Shown: in pieces, positions 1-4,621 of the stretch
How positions within the stretch are numbered: position 1 is the first letter of the stretch
Layout: the number at the start of each line of letters is the position of its first letter
From: Streptosporangiaceae bacterium
GTDB taxonomy: Bacteria; Actinomycetota; Actinomycetes; Streptosporangiales; Streptosporangiaceae
Assembly (NCBI GenBank): GCA_030039095.1
Contig: JASHQP010000534.1
Coordinates: 1-7,275, forward strand
Length of the DNA: 7,275 nt
Direction: 5' to 3'
Made by a program: the position numbers and the translations under genes
Notes under the pieces: generated by a model
Databases searched by the model: none
What the model was told of the DNA's origin: nothing
Seen by the model: only the letters and a program-made list of their open reading frames with translations

Positions 1-417
1 GCATGGCGCCACCCGCGCCTGCCGGGCAACCCCGGCCTGCCGGGCAACCCCGGCCTGACCGCGAACGCCGGCCTGCCGGGCCGCCCACGCCTGCCCAGCC
101 ACCCGGACCTGGCTCGTCATCCGGGCCTGCCCCTCCGCTCGCGGCGGCGGCACGATCCCGGAGCGGGTCCCCTCGGCGCGCAGCATCCTGACCCTGACCT
201 CACGGACCGTCCGGACCTGCGTGACCCGGAGCGTGGCCGCGCCACACTCGGCAACTCCCGGCTCCGCTGACGTCTTGTCGCTGGGATCCAGCAGGTCCCC
301 GGCCTCGGCCGCGTCGTCCTGGCCTGCCGCAGGCCTGACGATCCGCAGCGGCTGCAGCGGAATCTCCGGACTGGTGCCAGCCGCCTGGCGTGCCTCTGCC
401 GCACTCATCACGCTCAT
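1..417 (-). CDS. Hypothetical protein divergent from lexA, hexapeptide-repeat tail, C-terminus outside window
   Basis: An open frame of 139 codons starts at ATG 417-415 and runs off the window edge without a stop. The start is supported by a strong Shine-Dalgarno GGGAGG (plus 424-429) six bases upstream. The N-terminal half is balanced and protein-like (begins [14 protein letters not shown], then an acidic stretch around residues 34-50). From about residue 96 it turns into imperfect hexapeptide repeats of consensus AGVARQ with an almost invariant Gln. No domain is recognised. Its position, divergent from lexA across SOS boxes, matches the place of the SOS-induced LysM/cell-division inhibitor gene in mycobacteria (Rv2719c/ChiZ) and divS in corynebacteria; I infer a similar role only from position, since no LysM repeat is visible in the part present. 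The complementary strand is also open here, so the strand assignment is not certain. Confidence 0.5.
   Translation of the reverse strand, partial: MSVMSAAEARQAAGTSPEIPLQPLRIVRPAAGQDDAAEAGDLLDPSDKTSAEPGVAECGAATLRVTQVRTVREVRVRMLRAEGTRSGIVPPPRAEGQARMTSQVRVAGQAWAARQAGVRGQAGVARQAGVARQARVAPC
19..126. repeat. 18-bp tandem repeat, six degenerate units
   Basis: Six consecutive 18-bp units begin at 19, 37, 55, 73, 91 and 109, each starting CTG. The first two are identical (CTGCCGGGCAACCCCGGC); the others diverge progressively, and a seventh, weaker unit follows at 127. The unit length is a multiple of three, so reading frame is kept on both strands: AGVARQ-type on the minus strand and LPGNPG-type on the plus strand. 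Both readings show synonymous differences between units, so the repeat itself does not decide which strand is coding. Confidence 0.85.
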
Positions 418-423
418 TCCCGG

Positions 424-429
424 CCTCCC
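424..429 (-). promoter_or_regulatory. Ribosome binding site of the divergent gene
   Basis: On the minus strand GGGAGG stands six bases before ATG 417. It is the main reason for choosing this frame and start over the longer minus-strand frames overlapping the region. Confidence 0.6.
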
Positions 430-434
430 TCGAC

Positions 435-448
435 CGAATGACTGTTCG
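435..448. promoter_or_regulatory. Second SOS-box-like site, near the divergent gene
   Basis: CGAATGACTGTTCG differs from the CGAAC-N4-GTTCG pattern at the fifth base only. It lies 17 bp upstream of the minus-strand start at 417 and overlaps a weak minus-strand promoter (TTGATA at 464-469, 17-bp spacer, AACAGT at 441-446). It would place the divergent gene under LexA control. Confidence 0.5.
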
Positions 449-450
449 AT

Positions 451-496
451 CGTACCTCTGTTCTATCAAAATCGCGTTCGATCGAACGAAGGTACG
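451..496. promoter_or_regulatory. Two degenerate LexA-like sites flanking a perfect palindrome
   Basis: CGTACCTCTGTTCT (451-464) and CGAACGAAGGTACG (483-496) each keep one good half-site and one GTAC variant; they are approximately reverse-complementary to one another. Between them GTTCGATCGAAC (476-487) is a perfect 12-bp palindrome, and a one-mismatch copy, GTTCGATCGTAC, occurs at 444-455, exactly 32 bp away. This may be a cooperative LexA array or a site for another regulator. Confidence 0.3.
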
Positions 497-537
497 GTAC
501 AGTCTTATCTCGAGGGTCCGACACTTTCGGCGCGTGT

Positions 538-551
538 CGAACAGATGTTTG
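538..551. promoter_or_regulatory. SOS box (LexA operator) of lexA
   Basis: CGAACAGATGTTTG fits the actinobacterial SOS consensus CGAACRNRYGTTYG at every position. It overlaps the first bases of the -35 element of the lexA promoter, as expected for autorepression by steric block of RNA polymerase. Confidence 0.85.
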
Positions 552-577
552 AGATCGGTGTTCGAAACCGCTAACGT
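549..577 (+). promoter_or_regulatory. lexA promoter
   Basis: TTGAGA (549-554), a 17-bp spacer and TAACGT (572-577, TAnnnT) make a good vegetative-type promoter. Transcription would start near 584, giving a 5' UTR of about 30 bases to ATG 615. The SOS box overlaps the -35. Confidence 0.65.
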
Positions 578-602
578 CATCGATGACCCACACCAGCAAG
601 CC

Positions 603-607
603 GGAGG
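603..607 (+). promoter_or_regulatory. Ribosome binding site of lexA
   Basis: GGAGG stands seven bases before ATG 615. This fixes the start: the same frame is open upstream to 390, but those codons cross the SOS box and promoter. Confidence 0.8.
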
Positions 608-614
608 CCCGACG

Positions 615-1430
615 ATGAGCAGTACTACCGAGGGCGGGGGGGCACTAGGCTCCTCGCCTGCCGTTGGCGAGAGGCCCAAGGGGCGGCCAGGGCGGAAGCC
701 GAAGGGCACAACCGTTCCCACCGTTGTTCCTGACCTGCCCGACAAGCCCGATCCGGACCACGTGCTGACCTGGCGGCAGCGCAAGGTGCTGCAGGTCATC
801 CGCGACTCCGTGCAGCGCCGCGGCTATCCGCCGTCGATGCGGGAGATCGGGGAGGCGGTCGGGCTCACCAGCACCTCCAGCGTCTCCTACCAGCTCTCCA
901 CGCTGCAGCGGAAGGGATACCTTCGCCGAGACATCGGCAGGCCACGCACGGTCGAGGTCCGGCTGCCCGGCCATCCGGCGATCCGCCCCGACCAGAGCCC
1001 ACCCGATCAGGTCGGCGCCCAGGAAGAGCCCGTGATGGACATCGCCTCGCAGGAGGCGGCGTACGTGCCCATGGTGGGCCGGATCGCCGCCGGTGGCCCG
1101 ATCCTTGCCGAACAGGCGATCGAGGACATCTTCCCGCTGCCCAGGCAGATCGTCGGCGAAGGCACGCTGTTCCTGCTGCGGGTCGTCGGTGACTCGATGA
1201 TCAACGCGGCGATCACCGACGGCGACTGGGTCGTCGTGCGCGAGCAGAAGGTCGCGGAGAACGGTGAGATCGTGGCCGCCATGCTCGACGGGGAGGCGAC
1301 CGTCAAGACGTTCAAACGCTCGAGCGACGGCAACATCTGGCTGATGCCGCACAACCCGGCCTACACCCCGATCGCCGCCAACGATGTGACGATCCTCGGC
1401 AAGGTCGTGGCGGTGCTGCGCCGGGTCTGA
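615..1430 (+). CDS. lexA: LexA, SOS-response transcriptional repressor
   Basis: 271 residues. LexA binds SOS boxes as a dimer and cleaves itself when bound to RecA filaments, releasing DNA-damage genes. Residues 1-48 are a low-complexity, Lys/Arg/Pro-rich extension. The winged helix-turn-helix follows at about 50-120 ([12 protein letters not shown], then [13 protein letters not shown] and [16 protein letters not shown]). The autoproteolysis domain has the Ala-Gly cleavage bond at A159-G160 (GRIAAGGP), catalytic S194 (VVGDSMI) and K231 (EATVKTFKR), so the protein looks fully active. The C-terminus ([12 protein letters not shown]) is typical. The extension makes it longer than the roughly 200-residue E. 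coli form and somewhat longer than most actinobacterial ones; an AT-hook-like stretch lies at residues 22-31. It is autoregulated through the operator at 538-551 and converges on leuS. Assignment is essentially certain. Confidence 0.97.
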   Translation: MSSTTEGGGALGSSPAVGERPKGRPGRKPKGTTVPTVVPDLPDKPDPDHVLTWRQRKVLQVIRDSVQRRGYPPSMREIGEAVGLTSTSSVSYQLSTLQRKGYLRRDIGRPRTVEVRLPGHPAIRPDQSPPDQVGAQEEPVMDIASQEAAYVPMVGRIAAGGPILAEQAIEDIFPLPRQIVGEGTLFLLRVVGDSMINAAITDGDWVVVREQKVAENGEIVAAMLDGEATVKTFKRSSDGNIWLMPHNPAYTPIAANDVTILGKVVAVLRRV

Positions 1431-1440
1431 GGAACCCGGC
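1420..1440. terminator. Hairpin between convergent lexA and leuS
   Basis: Perfect 7-bp arms GCCGGGT (1420-1426) and ACCCGGC (1434-1440) enclose a 7-base loop and span the lexA stop codon. No T-tract follows on either strand. Its position in the 22-bp convergent gap suggests a bidirectional, T-less terminator, which is only moderately supported. Confidence 0.45.
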
Positions 1441-1452
1441 TGCTGGCCCGCG

Positions 1453-3987
1453 TCAGGCTGGCACGATGTTGACCAGCTTCGGCGCGCGCACGATCACTGT
1501 GCGAACGTCGCGCCCGGCCAGGGTGCGGCTCGCCCCTGGCGCGGCCAGCGCCAGCCCGCGCAGCTCATCGTCGCCGATCCCTGGCGGAACCTCGAGCCGG
1601 TCGCGCACCTTGCCGGCGACCTGGACGACACACGTCACCAGGTCCTGAACGAGCAGCGACGGATCGGCGGACGGCCAGCCCGCGGTCGCGACCGACGGCT
1701 GGTGGCCGAGCAGTTCCCAGCATTCCTCGGCTGTGTACGGCGCGAACAGCGACAGCAGAACGGCCAGGGTCTCGGCCGCCTCCCGCACCGACGGGTCTGC
1801 GGCACCGGGCCCGGAGTCGATCGTCCGGCGTGCGGCGCTGACCAGCTCCATCAGCCGCGCGACCGCGACGTTCAGCCTCCTCGACTCGACAAGCCTGGTG
1901 ACCTCCTCGATGGTCCGGTGTGTCACCCTTCGGAGCTCGAGGTCACCGTCCTCCAGCGCGGTGGCCGGGGCGCCGTTCCCGACCTCGGCGGCGAGCCGCC
2001 ACACCCGGCCGAGGAACTTGACCGACGCCTCGGGACGCACATCGGCCCAGTCGATGTCGTCGGCCGGCGGGCTCGCGAAGATCATCGTGAGCCGGATCGC
2101 GTCCACGCCGTGCGCGGCGAGCTGCTCTCCCAGGTCCACGCCGTTCCCCAGGGACTTCGACATCGCCCGGCCCTGGTTGATCACCTGGCCCTGGTTCAGC
2201 AGGCTGGTGAACGGCTCGTCGAAGTCGACCATGCGCATGTCGTGCAGGACCTTGACGAAGAACCGGCTGTACATCAGGTGCAGGATCGCGTGCTCGCTGC
2301 CGCCGACGTACAGGTAGACGGGGTTCCACCGGCGCACGGCCTCGACGTCGAACGGGCCGTGCTCATAGGACGGCGAGCAGTACCGCAGGAAGTACCACGA
2401 CGAGTCGACGAACGTGTCCATCGTGTCGGTGTCGCGCTTGGCCGGGCCGCCGCACTTCGGGCACTCGGTGTTCACCCAGTCCTCGGCCGCGGCCAGGGGC
2501 GACACGCCCTTGGGCGCCAGGTCCTGGCCGCGCAGGTCGGGCAGGAGCACCGGAAGCTGCTCGTCCGGCACCGGCACCTCGCCGCACGATGAGCAGTACA
2601 CGATCGGGATCGGCGTACCCCAGAACCGCTGGCGCGACAGCAGCCAGTCACGCAGCCGGTAGTTGACGGCCGGGCGGCCCAGGCCGCGCTGGGCCAGCAG
2701 GTCGATGATCGCGGTGATGGCCTGCGCCTTGGGCAGCCCGTCGATCGGGCCCGAGTTGACGAGCTCGCCGTCGCCAGGAGTGGCGACCCCCGTCTGCGCG
2801 GGATCGGCCGCGTCGGTACGAACCACCACGCGCACCGGCAGGCCGAACGCCCGGGCGAAGTCCAGGTCCCGCTGGTCGTGCGCGGGCACGGCCATGATCG
2901 CCCCGGTGCCGTAGTCCGGCAGCACGTAGTCGGCCGCCCAGACCGGGATGCGCTCGCCGTTGACCGGGTTGACCGCGTGCCGGCCCAGAAATACGCCGGT
3001 CTTCTCACGCTCGGTCGCCTGGCGCTCGATGTCGGTCAGCTTGCGCACCTGCGTCAGGTACTCATCGAAGGCGGCGCGCTGCTCCGGGGCACAGACCTCG
3101 GCGGCCAGCGGCGAGTCGGCCGCGATCACGAAGAACGTCGCCCCGTACAGCGTGTCCGGGCGGGTGGTGAACACGGTGACCGGCTCGTCCCGGCCCTCGA
3201 TGGTGAACTGCACCTCGGCGCCCTCGCTGCGCCCGATCCAGTTCCGCTGCATCATCATGACCGGCTCGGGCCACAGCCCTTCCAGTTCCTTCATCCCGTC
3301 GAGCAGCCGGTCGGCGTACTCGGTGATCCTGAAGTACCACTGGGTCAGCACCCGGCGGATCACCTCGGCGCCGCAGCGCTCGCACCGCCCGGCGATCACC
3401 TGCTCGTTGGCGAGCACGGTCTGGTCGACCGGGCACCAGTTGACGTAGCCGTCCTTGCGGTAGGCGAGGCCGCGCTCGTGCAGCCGCAGGAACAGCCACT
3501 GATTCCACCGGTAGTAGGTCGGGTCGCACGTATACAGCCGCCGTGACCAGTCGAACGAGACCGCGTACCGGCGGAACGAGGCGGCCTGCGTGTCGATGTT
3601 CCTGTAGGTCCAGTCGGCCGGGTGAGAGTTGTTCCTGATCGCGGCGTTCTCGGCGGGCAGCCCGAACGCGTCCCAGCCGATCGGGTGCAGCACGTTGTGG
3701 CCCCGCTGGAAGAAGTACCGCGCGATCGCGTCCCCGATCGCGTACGCCTCCGCGTGCCCCATGTGCAGATCGCCGGACGGGTACGGGAACATGTCGAGCA
3801 GATAGGTGCGGGGCCGATCGTCCGCTGGGTCATCGCTGGCCCGGAACGGGTCGAGCACGGCCCAGCGTTCCTGCCACTTCTCCTGCACCGTGCGCGGGTC
3901 GTAGGGCTCGCCCCTTGCAGTTTCGTGGCCCGGCGCCCGTGCCGCGGCGGCGGGCCCGCCCTGTCCCGCGTCCTGTCCGGCCTTCAT
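1453..3987 (-). CDS. leuS: Leucyl-tRNA synthetase, bacterial type
   Basis: 844 residues, close to the usual bacterial length (E. coli 860). A class I aminoacyl-tRNA synthetase that charges tRNA-Leu using ATP and edits misacylated products. After a poorly conserved 28-residue N-terminus come [14 protein letters not shown] and the HIGH motif as HMGH at 75-78 ([12 protein letters not shown]). A zinc-ribbon-like segment has C185, C202 and C205. The CP1 editing domain shows TTRPDT at 274-279 and HDQRD starting at H370, with D371 the conserved editing Asp. A second Cys cluster (YCSSCG, then CPKCGG) precedes [16 protein letters not shown]. The KMSKS loop is AMSKS at 608-612, followed by the anticodon-binding and C-terminal domains ending [12 protein letters not shown] 3987 has a GAGG Shine-Dalgarno five bases upstream (3993-3996). 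No active-site residue checked is missing. It is preceded by a leader with an attenuator and converges on lexA. Confidence 0.98.
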   Translation of the reverse strand: MKAGQDAGQGGPAAAARAPGHETARGEPYDPRTVQEKWQERWAVLDPFRASDDPADDRPRTYLLDMFPYPSGDLHMGHAEAYAIGDAIARYFFQRGHNVLHPIGWDAFGLPAENAAIRNNSHPADWTYRNIDTQAASFRRYAVSFDWSRRLYTCDPTYYRWNQWLFLRLHERGLAYRKDGYVNWCPVDQTVLANEQVIAGRCERCGAEVIRRVLTQWYFRITEYADRLLDGMKELEGLWPEPVMMMQRNWIGRSEGAEVQFTIEGRDEPVTVFTTRPDTLYGATFFVIAADSPLAAEVCAPEQRAAFDEYLTQVRKLTDIERQATEREKTGVFLGRHAVNPVNGERIPVWAADYVLPDYGTGAIMAVPAHDQRDLDFARAFGLPVRVVVRTDAADPAQTGVATPGDGELVNSGPIDGLPKAQAITAIIDLLAQRGLGRPAVNYRLRDWLLSRQRFWGTPIPIVYCSSCGEVPVPDEQLPVLLPDLRGQDLAPKGVSPLAAAEDWVNTECPKCGGPAKRDTDTMDTFVDSSWYFLRYCSPSYEHGPFDVEAVRRWNPVYLYVGGSEHAILHLMYSRFFVKVLHDMRMVDFDEPFTSLLNQGQVINQGRAMSKSLGNGVDLGEQLAAHGVDAIRLTMIFASPPADDIDWADVRPEASVKFLGRVWRLAAEVGNGAPATALEDGDLELRRVTHRTIEEVTRLVESRRLNVAVARLMELVSAARRTIDSGPGAADPSVREAAETLAVLLSLFAPYTAEECWELLGHQPSVATAGWPSADPSLLVQDLVTCVVQVAGKVRDRLEVPPGIGDDELRGLALAAPGASRTLAGRDVRTVIVRAPKLVNIVPA

Positions 3988-4023
3988 TGGTCCCTCGCGA
4001 TTTGCTAGATCCGACCACGTCCT

Positions 4024-4046
4024 CAGGCTGACTCCCGAAGAGCCTG
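4024..4046 (-). other. Hairpin in leuS 5' UTR, downstream of the terminator
   Basis: On the minus strand, arms CAGGCU (4046-4041) and AGCCUG (4029-4024) pair perfectly. The loop carries a UUCGG element that can form its own short stem. It sits between the attenuator and the leuS ribosome binding site; it could shield the 5' end of read-through mRNA, but no role is shown. Confidence 0.4.
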
Positions 4047-4050
4047 CTTC

Positions 4051-4081
4051 AAAAAAACTGCCCCCCGGTCACGAGGGGCAG
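4051..4081 (-). terminator. Intrinsic terminator in the leuS leader (attenuator)
   Basis: On the minus strand CUGCCCC (4081-4075) pairs with GGGGCAG (4064-4058) around a 10-base loop, followed at once by seven U (4057-4051). This is a complete rho-independent terminator pointing toward leuS, about 60 bases before its start codon. No convincing minus-strand gene lies upstream that it could end, so it most likely aborts leuS leader transcripts. Confidence 0.85.
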
Positions 4082-4112
4082 CCGCGCCAACGGTTACTCA
4101 GCTGGCGCGGCT
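4080..4112 (-). promoter_or_regulatory. Candidate antiterminator hairpin of the leuS attenuator
   Basis: AGCCGCGCCA (4112-4103) pairs perfectly, over 10 bp, with UGGCGCGGCU (4089-4080) on the minus-strand RNA. Its 3' arm shares two bases (4081-4080) with the terminator's 5' arm. Its 5' arm can instead pair with CGGCU (4128-4124), which lies inside the leader-peptide codons. This gives a 1:2 / 2:3 / 3:4 set as in amino-acid attenuators. The small 2:3 / 3:4 overlap means competition may be partial, leaving a 5-bp terminator stem. Confidence 0.6.
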
Positions 4113-4140
4113 AGGTAAGAAGCAGCCGTGCAGAACGCAT
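4111..4140 (-). CDS. leuS leader peptide MRSARLLLT
   Basis: A 9-codon frame with three consecutive Leu codons (CTG CTT CTT) just before Thr and the TAG stop. The stop abuts the 5' arm of the antiterminator hairpin. A ribosome stalled at the Leu codons when charged tRNA-Leu is scarce would cover segment 1 (4124-4128) and leave segment 2 free to pair with segment 3, favouring read-through into leuS. A ribosome reaching the stop would cover segment 2 and let the terminator form. No good Shine-Dalgarno precedes the ATG, but TACCCT (TAnnnT) lies six bases upstream, so a leaderless start at this ATG is plausible. The same frame is open upstream to GTG 4197 and would then contain eight Leu in 28 residues. 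The peptide is inferred from architecture, not from homology. Confidence 0.65.
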   Translation of the reverse strand: MRSARLLLT

Positions 4141-4146
4141 GGCCCA

Positions 4147-4152
4147 AGGGTA
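4147..4152 (-). promoter_or_regulatory. Possible -10 element for the leuS leader
   Basis: TACCCT on the minus strand ends six bases before the leader-peptide ATG (4140), ideal for transcription starting at that A. No good -35 is seen at 17-18 bp; the best match is GCGACA (4173-4178) with a 20-bp spacer. Confidence 0.35.
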
Positions 4153-4210
4153 GCGCAACGAAGTGGCAGGGGTGTCGCCAAGCAGGAGCAACCCCACCTG
4201 TCACAGCCCG

Positions 4211-4262
4211 GCGGAGGGCATCTACCCCGAAGCTCCGCATCACCCATCAAGGGTCAGATGGG
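4211..4262 (-). other. Two hairpins upstream of the leader peptide
   Basis: The minus strand can form CCCAUC/GAUGGG (4262-4257 with 4248-4243, 8-base loop) and GCGGAG/CUCCGC (4238-4233 with 4216-4211). They would belong to the leuS leader only if transcription begins at the upstream promoter near 4340. No known riboswitch or T-box core was recognised: no UGGU tRNA-end bulge for tRNA-Leu was found next to the terminator. Confidence 0.3.
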
Positions 4263-4338
4263 ACGTCACCGTGAGCCGCAGCACACACTCTCCTGGAAAG
4301 AAGCACTCCGTCCCCGGATCGCCGGTGCGGATTGTTCT

Positions 4339-4344
4339 GTTATA
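4339..4344 (-). promoter_or_regulatory. Alternative upstream -10 for the leuS leader
   Basis: TATAAC on the minus strand, with a poor -35 (ATGATC, 18-bp spacer). If used, transcription would start near 4331 and give a leader of about 340 bases. This competes with the proximal TACCCT element. Confidence 0.25.
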
Positions 4345-4421
4345 GCGGTCTAAATTCCCTTCGATCATGGCACAAGTCGGGCCGCAATCCAATTCTCGCG
4401 AAGGACCCTATGCCTCATACA

Positions 4422-4457
4422 GCGCGTTCGCGATTTCACCTTGACCGTCGAACGCGC
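4422..4457. promoter_or_regulatory. Inverted repeat around the PKS promoter -35, candidate operator
   Basis: Perfect 9-bp arms GCGCGTTCG (4422-4430) and CGAACGCGC (4449-4457) are separated by 18 bp. The -35 hexamer lies between the arms and the right arm falls in the promoter spacer. A dimeric repressor bound here would block transcription of the PKS gene. The regulator is unknown and is not in the window unless LexA, whose half-site CGAAC occurs in the right arm but in the wrong spacing. Confidence 0.5.
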
Positions 4458-4470
4458 CACCAAATAATGT
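4441..4470 (+). promoter_or_regulatory. Promoter of the KS-AT gene
   Basis: TTGACC (4441-4446), an 18-bp spacer and TAATGT (4465-4470) form a good vegetative-type promoter in a locally AT-richer patch. Transcription would start near 4477, giving a 5' UTR of about 145 bases that also holds the 10-bp palindrome CCGGTACCGG (4536-4545). Confidence 0.6.
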
Positions 4471-4605
4471 CGTCTCACCCATCCATGATGCTGTCCGCCG
4501 ACGCCTTGGGGAGGGCAACGGCGGCCGGGAGACCGCCGGTACCGGTCGGCCAGTAGGCGGTGCGCAGGTGGCTGGGCAGGCCCACGGGGGATCAGGCCAG
4601 TTTTC

Positions 4606-4616
4606 GGGGGAAAAGG
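4606..4616 (+). promoter_or_regulatory. Ribosome binding site of the KS-AT gene
   Basis: The purine run GGGGGAAAAGG ends five bases before ATG 4622. It supports this start over an in-frame GTG at 4568. Confidence 0.6.
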
Positions 4617-4621
4617 TAATA

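Noticed and set aside
390..614. Upstream in-frame extension of lexA to an ATG at 390
   Set aside because: It would translate through the SOS box and promoter. ATG 615 has a good RBS and all LexA domains lie downstream of it.
1702..3546. Long plus-strand open frames inside leuS
   Set aside because: They are antisense shadows of a high-GC gene; the translations are Arg/Pro/His-rich with no family motifs, while leuS is complete on the minus strand.
4051..4331. T-box riboswitch upstream of leuS
   Set aside because: No T-box core (AGGGUGGnACCGCG) and no UGGU bulge to match the tRNA-Leu acceptor end; the only similar bases are UGGCGCGG within the antiterminator hairpin. The Leu-codon peptide explains the terminator better.
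4163..4345. 60-residue plus-strand open frame in the intergenic region
   Set aside because: GTG start with no RBS, no recognisable motif, and it lies opposite the leuS leader.
4536..4545. CCGGTACCGG palindrome as an operator
   Set aside because: A 10-bp GC palindrome is expected by chance in such DNA and it is not placed at a promoter element.
4486..4556. 23-codon frame (MMLSADALGRATAAG...) in the PKS 5' UTR
   Set aside because: It has no Shine-Dalgarno and no run of codons for one amino acid that would suggest a leader peptide.
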